Source: Clostridium senegalense JC122
GTDB taxonomy: Bacteria > Bacillota > Clostridia > Clostridiales > Clostridiaceae
Length of the DNA: 64,000 nucleotides
Reading direction: 5' to 3'
Assembly (NCBI RefSeq): GCF_000285575.1
Contig: NZ_HE611050.1
Coordinates: 741,471-805,470, forward strand
Below the pieces are notes generated by a model. It searched no databases and was not told where the DNA came from. It was given only the letters and a program-made list of their open reading frames with translations. The translations under genes and the position numbers were made by a program. Position 1 is the stretch's first letter, and every line of letters starts with the position of its first letter. Shown piece after piece: positions 1 to 9,003 of this stretch.

Positions 1-1214
1 AGAATAATATTCTTACCTGGAACCTCTTTTTTAGGATCACCAATTACAATATCTATTCCATTTTCCTTGGCAAAAGTTAATTGTGGCAAAATATGCTTCC
101 CAGCACCAGTATATTCAGTTTCCTGAACAACTAAAATATCATCATCCTCCATCTCTTGAGCTATTGCAAATGCTGCTGCTAATGATGTGTTTCCTGCTGG
201 ACCTCTCTCTAAACCTTCTATTTTTGATAATAATTCAGTAACATAAAAAACTTCCCCTTGACTCAAAGTAACATATCTATCTAAATATCTTAGTGGTCTT
301 GCTGCACTTCTTGGTACATCACTTCTATCTGGCCACACCATAAATGGTATTCCAAAACCAGTGTGTCCTGTAGTGAATGATTTTCTATTAAAATCAGTAT
401 CACTTGCCATATGAAGACCTTGAAGATTAACAGAAGCTCCTATAACTTTAGTATCAACTGCGCCTGCCTTTATAAGCCCTCTTGCTGTACCAGTAACATT
501 ACCACCTCCAGCATGTGTTGATATAACCGCTACAGGATCTTTACCAAACCTTTCTCTACACTCAGTAGCTATTTCATAACCTAAAGTTTCAATTCCAGCT
601 ACTCCATAAGATGAATATAATGAGGCATTATAAAATCCTGTTTCCTCTAAGACTTCTAAGAATGTATAAAATAATTCTGGTCCTGCTGTAAGTTGTATAA
701 CTTCAGCACCTAAACAATCACATTTTCTTCCTTTTTCTATTATTTCAGGTTGCCCTATCTTTTTTGAATCATAACACTCTTGAACTATTATAGATTTCAA
801 TCCTTGCATAGATGCTTGAGAAGCAACTGCTGCACCATAATTTCCAGATGTTGCTGATACAACACCTTTATACCCTCTTATTTTTGCATCATAAACAGAT
901 ACTGATGCTCTTCTATCTTTAAAGCTTCCCGATGGATTACAACTTTCATCTTTTATGAAAATTCTAGCCGCTTTCCCTGTCTTAGATACTTTGCGTGCCA
1001 AATTAGTTATATTCTTTAATTCTAGTAAAGGTGTATTTCCTACTCCTACTTTACTTTGAATCTTCATTATTTCTCCTAATGAATATCCTATATCTCTCAT
1101 CATTCCTTCATAATCAAAGGCAATTCTTCCAATCTCATACTTTGAAAAATCTATCCCAACTGATTTAATCATTATTTCATTCTTTCTAGACATTAATTTT
1201 TCATACTTATTCAA
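1..1214 (-). CDS. ortB: 2-amino-4-oxopentanoate thiolase beta subunit OrtB (C-terminus beyond window)
   Basis: PLP-dependent subunit that, with OrtA, cleaves 2-amino-4-oxopentanoate with CoA to alanine and acetyl-CoA in oxidative ornithine degradation. The reading frame is open to the left edge, so the C-terminus is missing. Visible motifs are the fold-type II PLP lysine context PSGSFKDRRAS and a glycine-rich phosphate-binding loop, THAGGGNVTG. I chose a TTG start at 1214: it lies 7 nt after a perfect AGGAGGT, while the first in-frame ATG (1193) has no ribosome site. It sits 18 nt downstream of ortA and is clearly co-transcribed. The family assignment rests on motifs plus the ord-ortA-ortB order. 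Confidence 0.9.
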   Translation of the reverse strand, partial: MNKYEKLMSRKNEIMIKSVGIDFSKYEIGRIAFDYEGMMRDIGYSLGEIMKIQSKVGVGNTPLLELKNITNLARKVSKTGKAARIFIKDESCNPSGSFKDRRASVSVYDAKIRGYKGVVSATSGNYGAAVASQASMQGLKSIIVQECYDSKKIGQPEIIEKGRKCDCLGAEVIQLTAGPELFYTFLEVLEETGFYNASLYSSYGVAGIETLGYEIATECRERFGKDPVAVISTHAGGGNVTGTARGLIKAGAVDTKVIGASVNLQGLHMASDTDFNRKSFTTGHTGFGIPFMVWPDRSDVPRSAARPLRYLDRYVTLSQGEVFYVTELLSKIEGLERGPAGNTSLAAAFAIAQEMEDDDILVVQETEYTGAGKHILPQLTFAKENGIDIVIGDPKKEVPGKNII

Positions 1215-1232
1215 AACTTTCACCTCCTAAAA

Positions 1233-1526
1233 CTAATTTTCAAATAAAATTTCTTTAGCCTGCTTTCCTATATAGTCAATTTCACTTATGTGTTTGCCAA
1301 AACTATGATTATAGTTAGGGTTTTCTTCAACTAATACACCACGTATTTTTCTTCCTATAATAGTTTCAATTTCAACTTCATCTCCAATATTGCAATCCAT
1401 AAGTACATGTCCTCTAACCCACATTTTCAATGGAGTTGACTTTGTATCTTCTGGTATATTTTTAGCCCTATCTTCACTAGCCAATACTATCTTTGAGATT
1501 TCAACATAACTTCCTTTTTTTATCAT
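1233..1526 (-). CDS. ortA: 2-amino-4-oxopentanoate thiolase alpha subunit OrtA
   Basis: Small partner subunit (97 aa) of the OrtAB thiolase in ornithine catabolism. It is the usual size for OrtA and begins MIKKGSYVEI; a central segment (WVRGHVLMDCNIGDEVEIETIIGR) reads as a beta-barrel-like nucleic-acid/CoA-type fold. ATG at 1526 follows a GGGAGGAG site. It lies between ord (stop at 1543) and ortB (start 1214) with short gaps, as in the operon of Clostridium sticklandii. Function is inferred from length, sequence character and conserved gene order. Confidence 0.88.
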   Translation of the reverse strand: MIKKGSYVEISKIVLASEDRAKNIPEDTKSTPLKMWVRGHVLMDCNIGDEVEIETIIGRKIRGVLVEENPNYNHSFGKHISEIDYIGKQAKEILFEN

Positions 1527-1542
1527 AGTTCTCCTCCCTAAT

Positions 1543-2594
1543 TCATTTTAAATAATACTTTAATTGATCTACAAAATTATTCTCTATAATATGAGGTATT
1601 TGCATATCTATCATTGTTTTTAAGCCACTTTTACTTGATAAAACCTGTGGAATCATATTGATTGCAAGAGCTGCTGTTCCTACGTTGCTGCAAATATCTT
1701 GTGTTATACAAAGATGTAAATTACCATCTCCATAAATATCTATATAGTCACCAGTTTCAAAACCTTCACACTGAGGATATATTTGCTGTGTATGTTCTAA
1801 AGCTATTATTTTTTGTTATTTCTATAAGCTATAGCTATATGATTACATCCTGCAACCATTCCTGGATGTACTATAACAGTGTCTGTTTCTCTATAAGTAT
1901 TCGATATAATAGGCTCCTTACTTTCAATTATCTCATCATATCTTATACCTAATGTATTAGCTATCATGGGTATAGATTGAGCAAAACCTATCTGTCCTTT
2001 TATAGTTCCTCTTTCTGTACCTTTTTCAAATTCCTGAATTGTAGTACCTACTCCTTGGCTTTTTATAATTGTTCTTCCAAGTCCTGATAAATCAGTAACT
2101 CTACTTGCTCTTATTGATTTTATGTTTTTATAAGAAGCTGTGAGCATCATAATAAGAGAATTTAACATAAATCCTGTATTAATGCCTGTACCAAGTACCG
2201 TAACATTATTTATTTTTGCTAAATCATCAATTTCTTTAGATAAATTTGATTCTATTGAATAAGGATATATCATCTCCTCAGAAATTATTATGCAATTTAT
2301 TTTATTTTGTATTATCAGTTTTATTTTTGGGAATATAGATTCTACAAGTGAATCTGAATCAATAGCTAATATAACAATATCTGCCTTTACACTTTTAAGT
2401 ATTTCTATAGGGTTATTATTAATAACAATATAACTATTACCATAATTCAAATATTCGCTTAATCTTAATCCAACTTTTAATTTTTCTTTATCTATAGCTC
2501 CTACTATTTCTAACCCTTCTTTATCTAGTGTCATTCTTGCCATTTCACTACCTATAACCCCTAATCCCCAAAAAATCACTTTTATATTTTCCAT
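1543..2594 (-). pseudogene. ord: 2,4-diaminopentanoate dehydrogenase Ord, interrupted by a 1-base frameshift
   Basis: NAD(P)-dependent enzyme that oxidatively deaminates (2R,4S)-2,4-diaminopentanoate to 2-amino-4-oxopentanoate, the OrtAB substrate. The N-terminal Rossmann motif is GLGVIGSE. The first frame runs from ATG 2594 (the TTG at 2600 sits too close to GGGGG) to a stop at 1806. The remaining ~88 residues (IIALEHTQQI to VDQLKYYLK, stop at 1543) are intact in the -1 frame. Adding one A to the six-base run at 1809-1814 restores a single ~350-aa protein, the usual family length. This is either a sequencing error, a recent mutation, or (less likely) slippage at the A run. Confidence 0.85.
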
Positions 2595-2630
2595 GCCCAA
2601 TCCCCCAATTAATGGAAATACATTTAAAAC

Positions 2631-2791
2631 TACCCTAGACTTAGATATTCATTTTTAAATTATCCATTCCACAATTTAGATATTTAAAATAGTGAGACAT
2701 GCTCCAAATCACTTAAAACTCAACACTTCTTCTTGTATGAAAATATTTTAAGTCTATTGAATAAATTTAAATTGTAGCTTGTTTCCCTATA
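2631..2791 (-). repeat. Dispersed ~160-bp element, copy A, in the ord leader
   Basis: Read on the minus strand it begins TATAGGGAAACAAGC and continues through an AATTTAAATTTATTCA segment to a 23-nt core (2691-2713): AGTGA, then GGAGCATGTC, then TCACT, which can pair as a hairpin. Copies at 18594-18753, 32971-33136 and 52645-52793 share this order of blocks. This copy lies between the sigma-54 promoter and ord, in sense orientation, and its first bases coincide with the predicted transcription start. It could be a structured RNA leader or a miniature mobile element. Confidence 0.6.
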
Positions 2792-2799
2792 ATTATTAA

Positions 2800-2815
2800 A
2801 GCAATTTCAATGCCA
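2800..2815 (-). promoter_or_regulatory. Sigma-54 (-24/-12) promoter of the ord-ortAB operon
   Basis: The minus strand reads TGGCAT-N5-TTGCT, matching the RpoN consensus TGGCAY-N5-TTGCW, with exactly 10 nt between the GG and GC doublets. The predicted start is near 2789, about 195 nt before ord. The adjacent gene encodes a sigma-54-dependent activator, which supports the assignment. Confidence 0.85.
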
Positions 2816-2904
2816 TATTTAATAGTAATATATGTTAGTTTTTCAATTTAAATCTCTATTTTGTTTTAACAAATTTTAAACTTTCTTTAAATAATGACCA
2901 TTTT

Positions 2905-2921
2905 TTTGCACTAACTGCAAA
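2905..2921. promoter_or_regulatory. Putative upstream activator site for the sigma-54 regulator
   Basis: Perfect inverted repeat TTTGCA-N5-TGCAAA centred about 100 bp upstream of the -24 element, the typical position for a bacterial enhancer-binding protein site. Assignment to the activator at 3036-4391 is inferred from position and symmetry. Confidence 0.6.
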
Positions 2922-2971
2922 TTTTTTTTACTTATTAAGTATGAAAATACCATTTTTCACTAAGTAAAAAT

Positions 2972-3017
2972 AAAAAAACTAGAATAAATGCAAAAATATA
3001 TGCACTCATTCTAGTTC
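2972..3017 (-). terminator. Rho-independent terminator of the sigma-54 activator gene
   Basis: The minus strand forms AACTAGAAT...ATTCTAGTT with an inner TGCA/TGCA pairing, followed by a run of seven or more T. It lies directly downstream of the activator stop codon. Confidence 0.85.
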
Positions 3018-3035
3018 ATAAATATATTTATTAGT

Positions 3036-4391
3036 TTATAGAATATTTTTTAGTTTATATTGAAGATTTTGCCTAGATATCTTAAGTTCTTTTGCTGTCC
3101 TAGTAATATTTCTTCCATTTTTCGAAAAAATTCTTTCTATAATTTCTTTCTCCAAATTATCTAAATAATCACTAATTGAAACATTTCCTTCCCAAAAATA
3201 AAGTTTTTCACTTTTATTATTAAATATAGCTTTATTTTCAAAGTATTCCTTATTTAACACTTCGCCTTCATCTATCATGTTCATTGCTGCTTCTATGACA
3301 TTTTTAAGTTCTCTTATATTTCCATGCCATTCATAATTCAAGAAATCTTCTATAACCTTTGGGTCTATTAATTTAATATTTTTATTCAAAATATTGTTGT
3401 AATAATCCAAAAAGTAATTAGCTATTTTTTCAATATCCTCTTTACGCTCTCTTAGTGGCGGTATGTTAATTCTTATAACACTTAACCTATAGTAAAAATC
3501 TTTTCTAAGTTTACCACTATCAATAAGTTTTTCAGGCTCCTCGTTTAATGTTGCTATGATTCTAACGTCTATATCTACTATTTTGTTACTCCCTATTGGC
3601 CTTATATATCCATCTTGAAGAACTCTTAAAAGTTTAGATTGAAGATAAGGTTCCATAGAATTAACTTCATCTAAAAGCATTGTTCCTCCATTAGCTTCTT
3701 CAAATAAACCTTTTTTATTTTCTGCTCCAGTAAAACTCCCTTTTACCGTTCCAAACAACATAGCTTCTAATAAAGCACTAGGTATAGCAGCACAGTTTAT
3801 AGGAATAAACGGCTTGTCTTTTCTAACTCCTCCATAATGTATACTTTGAGCAAAAACTTCTTTACCAGTTCCAGTTTCTCCATATATCAAAACTGATGAA
3901 CTACTCAAACTAGCCCTTAAAGATTTGTTTACTTCATTTTTAAGAATTAAATTATCACCTATTATATCTTTAAATTCATAATGATTTTTTTTAGATTTTT
4001 TATTATTTTTCTCTAAATCACACAACTTTTCATTTAAACTTTTTATTTGAGTCATATCTTTTGCAATCTCTATAGCTGCTATAACCTTATCATTCGCAAT
4101 TACTGGAACTGTTGTATTTATAGATGTTATTTTTCTACCTTCTTTATTAAAATAATTCTGTAATACATCCCTATATTCTTTTTTCTCTTTAAGTGCTTTC
4201 ATAAGTGTAGAGCCATTTTCCATTGCTTTTAAGTATTCATAAACTTTTTTACCTAATACTTCTTCTTTTTTTAAGCCTTCTATTTTTTCCATTGCACAAT
4301 TATAATAAATAGTTTTCCCTTTATTATCTACAATGTGTATTCCCTCGTTAATATTGTTTATTAAATACTGTAAAATATGCTCACTTTTCAT
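3036..4391 (-). CDS. PAS-domain sigma-54-dependent transcriptional activator (ornithine operon regulator candidate)
   Basis: Enhancer-binding protein of 451 aa. Residues ~5-120 are a PAS sensor domain (NINEGIHIVDNKGKTIYYN). Residues ~140-375 are the AAA+ sigma-54 domain with Walker A GETGTGKE, the sigma-54 contact loop GSFTGA (a common variant of GAFTGA), Walker B-type GTMLLDEVNS and arginine fingers in the FYYRLS region. The C-terminus is a Fis-type HTH (TRTAKELKISRQNLQYKL). It starts 12 nt after glyA, so it is probably read through from that promoter, and ends in a strong terminator. A sigma-54 promoter and palindrome directly downstream make ord-ortAB its likely target; the PAS ligand is unknown. 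Confidence 0.88.
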   Translation of the reverse strand: MKSEHILQYLINNINEGIHIVDNKGKTIYYNCAMEKIEGLKKEEVLGKKVYEYLKAMENGSTLMKALKEKKEYRDVLQNYFNKEGRKITSINTTVPVIANDKVIAAIEIAKDMTQIKSLNEKLCDLEKNNKKSKKNHYEFKDIIGDNLILKNEVNKSLRASLSSSSVLIYGETGTGKEVFAQSIHYGGVRKDKPFIPINCAAIPSALLEAMLFGTVKGSFTGAENKKGLFEEANGGTMLLDEVNSMEPYLQSKLLRVLQDGYIRPIGSNKIVDIDVRIIATLNEEPEKLIDSGKLRKDFYYRLSVIRINIPPLRERKEDIEKIANYFLDYYNNILNKNIKLIDPKVIEDFLNYEWHGNIRELKNVIEAAMNMIDEGEVLNKEYFENKAIFNNKSEKLYFWEGNVSISDYLDNLEKEIIERIFSKNGRNITRTAKELKISRQNLQYKLKNIL

Positions 4392-4403
4392 TTTAACTCA
4401 CCA

Positions 4404-5639
4404 CTACATATATAATGGATGTTTATTACAAAGTATAGCTACTCTTTCTTTTATTCCTTCTAAATCTTTTCCTCTATTTTCTACTACATCATTTATTAAA
4501 GAAGCTATTTCTTTCATATCTTCTTCTTTAAATCCCCTTGTTGTTACTGCTGCAGTACCAACTCTTATTCCACTTGTTATAAATGGACTTTTTGTTTCAA
4601 ATGGTATAGTGTTTTTATTTACTGTAATTCTTACTTCGTCTAACATAGCTTCTAATTCTTTACCTGTTAAATCTTTACTTGTTAAATCCACAAGCATAAC
4701 ATGGTTATCTGTACCACCAGAAACTATTCTAAATCCGTAATTTTCAAGTTCTTCACCTAAAACCTTTGCATTTTTTACAACTTGGTCTATATATGTTTTA
4801 AAATCATCTTCCATTGCTTCCTTAAAACAAACAGCTTTTGCTGCTATACAATGCATTAAAGGTCCACCTTGCATTCCTGGGAATATAGATTTATCTAATT
4901 TTTTAGCAAATTCTTCTTTGCAAAGTACAGCTCCACCTCTTGGTCCTCTTAAAGTTTTATGAGTTGTAGTTGTTACAAAATCTGCATATGGAACTGGTGA
5001 TGGATGATGTCCTGTAGCAACTAATCCTGCTATATGAGCCATATCTACCATAAAATATGCTCCTATTTCATCAGCTATTTCTCTAAATTTTTTAAAATCT
5101 ATAACTCTTGAATAAGCACTTGCTCCAGCAACTATTAATTTTGGTTTATATTCTAATGCTTTTGCTCTAACATCTTCATAATCTATAGTTTCTGTTTCCT
5201 TATCTACTCCATAAGATACAAACTTATATAATTTTCCTGAAAAATTAACTGGACTACCATGTGTTAAATGTCCACCATGACTTAAATCCATTCCAAGTAC
5301 TGTATCTCCTGGATTTAACACTGTTAAATATACAGCCATATTCGCTTGAGAACCTGAATGTGGTTGAACATTTGCATGATCTGCATTAAATAATTTTGTC
5401 ATTCTATCTCTTGCTAGATCTTCTACCTTATCTACAGCAAAGCATCCACCATAATATCTTTTTCCTGGATAACCTTCTGCATATTTATTAGTTAGTACTG
5501 ATCCTAATGCTCTTATAACTCCTTCTGATACAAAGTTTTCTGATGCAATTAGCTCAATATGATCTTCTTGACGTTGTGTTTCCTCATTAATAAATTCTAG
5601 TAACTCTTTGTCATTAAGTTGTAAATTATTTAAATTCAT
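4404..5639 (-). CDS. glyA: Serine hydroxymethyltransferase
   Basis: Cytosolic PLP enzyme interconverting serine and glycine with tetrahydrofolate/5,10-methylene-THF. The 411-aa length is normal. The active-site lysine motif [14 protein letters not shown] is present, as are the N-terminal [12 protein letters not shown] and YPGKRYYGG signatures. ATG 5639 follows a GGGGGGCAAAAAA-type site. The downstream activator gene begins 12 nt after the glyA stop with no terminator between, so the two are probably co-transcribed. Confidence 0.97.
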   Translation of the reverse strand: MNLNNLQLNDKELLEFINEETQRQEDHIELIASENFVSEGVIRALGSVLTNKYAEGYPGKRYYGGCFAVDKVEDLARDRMTKLFNADHANVQPHSGSQANMAVYLTVLNPGDTVLGMDLSHGGHLTHGSPVNFSGKLYKFVSYGVDKETETIDYEDVRAKALEYKPKLIVAGASAYSRVIDFKKFREIADEIGAYFMVDMAHIAGLVATGHHPSPVPYADFVTTTTHKTLRGPRGGAVLCKEEFAKKLDKSIFPGMQGGPLMHCIAAKAVCFKEAMEDDFKTYIDQVVKNAKVLGEELENYGFRIVSGGTDNHVMLVDLTSKDLTGKELEAMLDEVRITVNKNTIPFETKSPFITSGIRVGTAAVTTRGFKEEDMKEIASLINDVVENRGKDLEGIKERVAILCNKHPLYM

Positions 5640-6143
5640 TTTTTTGCCCCCCTAAATATATTGAATATTAAATTTTTAATTATGCAAAATAATAATGTTT
5701 TTAAAATCTTATTAATTTTAGCATTATTTTATTAACATTGTAACAAATTCTTATATATTTCACAAACTATAAATTTTAAAATTTTTTTATAGTTTGTATA
5801 TAAATTTAAATAAATTATGTAATCGATATAATTTATAATTCATTTAAAAAATACATAATTTATTACATATTTTATTTTTAAATATACAATAAATATTAAT
5901 CTATATTTTTCCAAATGAAAACGAATACCATTCTATATTTTTACTTTTATTAAAATATTATCAAATTTATTTGTAAAAATAAGGATTCTTAAATAATCTG
6001 TTAAAAAATTATTAATAAACTTTAAATTTAAAATTAACAGAAAAATAAATTTTATTTTTTAAATATTTTCATATCCTATTGAATTTTGCAAATTTTTATA
6101 TATAATTGAATAAGCATAATTTTTTTCATCGAAAGGAGTAGCC
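5640..6143. other. Divergent AT-rich intergenic region between glyA and thrE
   Basis: About 500 bp of very AT-rich DNA separating divergent genes. It must hold the glyA promoter on the minus strand and the first thrE promoter on the plus strand. I see no riboswitch, T-box or conserved small ORF. Many overlapping T/A tracts make the glyA promoter impossible to pick by eye. Confidence 0.5.
6084..6113 (+). promoter_or_regulatory. Promoter of the first thrE pair
   Basis: TTGAAT-N16-TATAAT lies upstream of the first thrE gene. The same ATATCCTATTGAA block recurs with a -10 TATAAT upstream of the second pair near 7600-7636, so the promoter was duplicated together with the genes. Confidence 0.55.
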
Positions 6144-6914
6144 ATGTATACTGATAATATTATTCATATAGCAGCAGATGCTGGTAAAATAATGCTTGAA
6201 AATGGTGGTGAGACTTATAGAGTTGAACAGACTATTTCTATGATATGTCAAGCTTTTGGACTTAAAAATGTAGAGAACTTTGTTACTCCAACAGTTATAG
6301 TTCTTTCTATAACAAATAAAAATTCTGAAACTATAACTACAGTTAGACGTTTAAAAAATAGAACAGTAAATCTAAAAAAAGTTGCCCTTATAAATGATTT
6401 GTCTAGAAATCTCTATACAAATACTTTATCTATGGATGATATAAAAAAAGAATTACATTACATAAATAATATACCTGCGTATAGTTCCGACGCAAGTTTA
6501 ATAAGTTCTACACTTACAGCAGGATTTTTTACATTACTATTTGGAGGAAATTTAAGAGACTTCTTTATTTCTTGTTTCATTGGACTTCTCATAACTTTTA
6601 CAGGAAGGCTTTTTGATAAATATGAAGTTAATAATTTTTTTAGTAATGTTTTTGGTGGATTAATTTCTTCTTCTATTGCAGTTATTATAAATCATATTAA
6701 TCCATCTTTTAATGTAGATACTATAATAATAGGTTCTATAATGCTTTTAGTTCCTGGATTAGTTATTACTAATGCTATTCGAGATACTTTATCTGGAGAT
6801 TTACTTTCTGGTATTTCTCGTTCTGTAGAAGCTTTAATAATAGCTGCTAGTATAGCAATTGGAACTGCTATTGGATTTAAAGTCTGGATATTTATCTTAG
6901 GAGGTACACTATAG
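6144..6914 (+). CDS. Threonine/serine exporter family protein, N-terminal half (ThrE type), copy 1
   Basis: 256-aa membrane protein matching the ThrE (formerly DUF1212) half. It has a soluble N-terminal region (AADAGKIMLENGGETYRVEQ) followed by about five hydrophobic segments from residue ~120. The family exports threonine/serine-type amino acids, and clostridia often split it into two polypeptides. ATG 6144 follows AAAGGAG. Its TAG stop overlaps the GTG start of the partner by one base, implying translational coupling. A diverged duplicate pair follows at 7678-8894. Confidence 0.85.
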   Translation: MYTDNIIHIAADAGKIMLENGGETYRVEQTISMICQAFGLKNVENFVTPTVIVLSITNKNSETITTVRRLKNRTVNLKKVALINDLSRNLYTNTLSMDDIKKELHYINNIPAYSSDASLISSTLTAGFFTLLFGGNLRDFFISCFIGLLITFTGRLFDKYEVNNFFSNVFGGLISSSIAVIINHINPSFNVDTIIIGSIMLLVPGLVITNAIRDTLSGDLLSGISRSVEALIIAASIAIGTAIGFKVWIFILGGTL

Positions 6915-7381
6915 TGAAAGTATTGATATTAGCTTTTATATATGCATTTATAAGCTCTTTAGGATTTGGAATATTATTTAATGTTAGAGGAAAAGACTTA
7001 TTTTTCGCCTCTCTTGGTGGTGGTCTATCTTGGTTTGTGTATAAATTAGCTATTTTAAATGGACTTTCAGATGTATTAGCCTTGTTCTTAGGAACATTAA
7101 TGGTCAGTATTGTTGCTGAAATATGCGCCCGTGTATTTAAAAATCCAGTAACTGTATACCTTATTTGTGGGTTAATTCCCCTTGTTCCTGGAAGCGGAAT
7201 GTACTATACAACCTTTGAGGCTGTTAAAGGAAATTATTCAACTGCTCTTACAAAAGGCATACAAACTTTATTTAATGCTGGTTCAATTTCTGTATCAGTT
7301 ATGTTTGTTTCTACATTGAGTAGGCTTTTAACAAAAATAATTTTAAAATCTAGACTAAAAAAAATGGAGAGTGAGCAATAA
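6914..7381 (+). CDS. Threonine/serine exporter family protein, C-terminal half (ThrE_2 type), copy 1
   Basis: 155-aa integral membrane protein with about four to five hydrophobic helices and the conserved segment LICGLIPLVPGSGMYYTT typical of ThrE_2 (formerly DUF3815). It starts with GTG, overlapping the stop codon of the preceding gene (TAGTG). It presumably assembles with the upstream product into one transporter. A terminator follows at 7413. Confidence 0.85.
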   Translation: MKVLILAFIYAFISSLGFGILFNVRGKDLFFASLGGGLSWFVYKLAILNGLSDVLALFLGTLMVSIVAEICARVFKNPVTVYLICGLIPLVPGSGMYYTTFEAVKGNYSTALTKGIQTLFNAGSISVSVMFVSTLSRLLTKIILKSRLKKMESEQ

Positions 7382-7412
7382 TCTCTGTTAATAAACTAAA
7401 TAAATTTCTTAT

Positions 7413-7466
7413 ACCAACATATTTGAAGAATATATAATTGAAATTCTCCAAAATGTTGGTTTTTTA
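7413..7466 (+). terminator. Terminator after thrE pair 1
   Basis: ACCAACAT pairs with ATGTTGGT across a partly paired loop, followed by TTTTTT. It is in plus orientation, 32 nt after the stop codon. Confidence 0.8.
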
Positions 7467-7536
7467 TTAAAAATTCAAAAAAATGAAGGACTTTTAAATA
7501 CTCATTTTTTATATACTATATTTTTTTAACTAATAT

Positions 7537-7587
7537 AAAATTTTAATAATACAATATATACAAAATATATTGTATTATTAAAATTTT
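7537..7587. repeat. Perfect 23-bp inverted repeat between the two thrE pairs
   Basis: Two perfect 23-nt arms (7537-7559 and 7565-7587) flank a 5-nt ACAAA loop; the right arm is followed by GC and a T run. It could be a second terminator insulating the duplicated pair from copy 1, or a cruciform left by the duplication. It contains almost only A/T, so the hairpin is long but weak per base pair. Confidence 0.7.
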
Positions 7588-7677
7588 GCAATTTTTTTAT
7601 ATCCTATTGAACTTTCTTTATATTTCTAGCTATAATTATGAGGAGCATTGTTAAATTTATAATAGAAAGGAGCATAC

Positions 7678-8445
7678 ATGGATACTGATAATATTATTCA
7701 CATAGCTGCAGATGCTGGTAAGCTGATGCTTGAAAATGGTGGAGAAACTTATAGAGTCGAACAAACAATTTCCACAATATGCAAAACATTTGAAATACAT
7801 AACGTGAACAGTTTTATAACACCAACGACTATTGTAATTTCTATTAACAATAATGGTGAAACTGTTTCTACTGTAAGAAGATTAACAGGAACAACCGTAA
7901 ATTTAAAAAAGGTTTCATTAGTAGCTGATTTATCAGAGAGAATATCTAATAAATCTATTCCAACAAGTGAAATTGAAAGAGAATTAAGATATATATCTAC
8001 ACTTCCTCCTTATAGAGATGATACTGTTTTAATAAGCTCAATGTTTGCTGCAGGATTTTTCGCATTATTATTTGGAGGTGCTTTTAGAGATTTTTTCATT
8101 TCTTTTTTTATAGGAATGTTAATTACATTAAGCGGTAGAATTTTCAAAAAATACAATGTTAACAGTTTTTTCACAAATGTGTGTGGAGGATTTATAGCTT
8201 CTTCCATTGCTGTTATTGCACATCATTTTAATCCAAACTTTAACATTGATAAAATAATTATAGGAGCTATAATGCTTCTTGTCCCTGGACTTTTAGTTAC
8301 TAATGCTATTAGAGATACTCTTAACGGAGATTTAATTTCAGGTATCTCTAGAGCTGTCGAAGCTTTAATTATAGCAGTAAGCATTGCTATAGGAACAGCT
8401 ATTGGATTTAAATTATTCATATTTATTTTAGGAGGTACTCTATAA
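7678..8445 (+). CDS. Threonine/serine exporter family protein, N-terminal half (ThrE type), copy 2
   Basis: 255-aa paralogue of the gene at 6144, closely similar along its full length (same DNIIHIAADAGK start, RRL..TVNLKKV, LLVPGL.VTNAIRDTL). ATG 7678 follows AAAGGAG. It overlaps the next gene by one base (TAATG), repeating the coupling seen in copy 1. Its promoter shares the ATATCCTATTGAA block with copy 1. The substrate is inferred only from the family. Confidence 0.85.
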   Translation: MDTDNIIHIAADAGKLMLENGGETYRVEQTISTICKTFEIHNVNSFITPTTIVISINNNGETVSTVRRLTGTTVNLKKVSLVADLSERISNKSIPTSEIERELRYISTLPPYRDDTVLISSMFAAGFFALLFGGAFRDFFISFFIGMLITLSGRIFKKYNVNSFFTNVCGGFIASSIAVIAHHFNPNFNIDKIIIGAIMLLVPGLLVTNAIRDTLNGDLISGISRAVEALIIAVSIAIGTAIGFKLFIFILGGTL

Positions 8446-8894
8446 TGCCTCAATTATTATTAGATTTTATATATGCATTTATGAGCACAGTATGTTTTGG
8501 TGTTATATTTAATATTAGAGAAAAACATTTATTTTTCACTGCTTTAGGCGGCGCATTGTCTTGGGTAGTTTATAAATATCTATTATTTTTAGGTTATTCG
8601 GCTGTAGTTTCCATGTTTTTTGGTACAATAGCTGTAAGTATGGTATCAGAAATTTGCGCAAAAGTCTTTAATAAACCAGTAACCTTGTATTTAATTTGTG
8701 GATTAATTCCTCTTGTTCCTGGAAGTGGAATGTATTATACTACTTTCGAAACTGTAAAGGGAAATTATGAACTATCTTTAATTAAAGGATTAGACACATT
8801 ATCTTATGCCGGTTCAATAGCTGTAGCTGTAATTCTTACCTCTACAGTAGCAAATCTTTTAACTAGTATATTTTCAAAAAAACGCACTTATTAA
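8445..8894 (+). CDS. Threonine/serine exporter family protein, C-terminal half (ThrE_2 type), copy 2
   Basis: 149-aa membrane protein, paralogue of 6914-7381, with the same LICGLIPLVPGSGMYYTTFE signature. ATG 8445 overlaps the preceding TAA. The pair forms a second complete split exporter. Downstream lies a convergent hairpin shared with the minus-strand gene. Confidence 0.85.
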   Translation: MPQLLLDFIYAFMSTVCFGVIFNIREKHLFFTALGGALSWVVYKYLLFLGYSAVVSMFFGTIAVSMVSEICAKVFNKPVTLYLICGLIPLVPGSGMYYTTFETVKGNYELSLIKGLDTLSYAGSIAVAVILTSTVANLLTSIFSKKRTY

Positions 8895-8907
8895 ATTTTT
8901 TAATATA

Positions 8908-8942
8908 AAAAACGTCCTTAATTTGTAAATTAGGGACGTCCT
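8908..8942 (-). terminator. Terminator of the DUF3867-like gene
   Basis: The minus strand folds ACGTCCCTAATTT...AAATTAAGGACGT and is followed by TTTTTT. Its position between convergent genes may also help stop the thrE transcript, although the plus side lacks a T run. Confidence 0.8.
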
Positions 8943-9003
8943 TAAATTTAAACATATGCTCAAAATTCAAACACTTAAATATAGATTTTGTTATATTTTG
9001 ATT

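Noticed and set aside
8891-8990. Further copy of the dispersed element (GAGCATATG-like stretch on the minus strand)
   Set aside because: Similarity is limited to about 15 AT-rich bases and lacks the paired ends or core hairpin.
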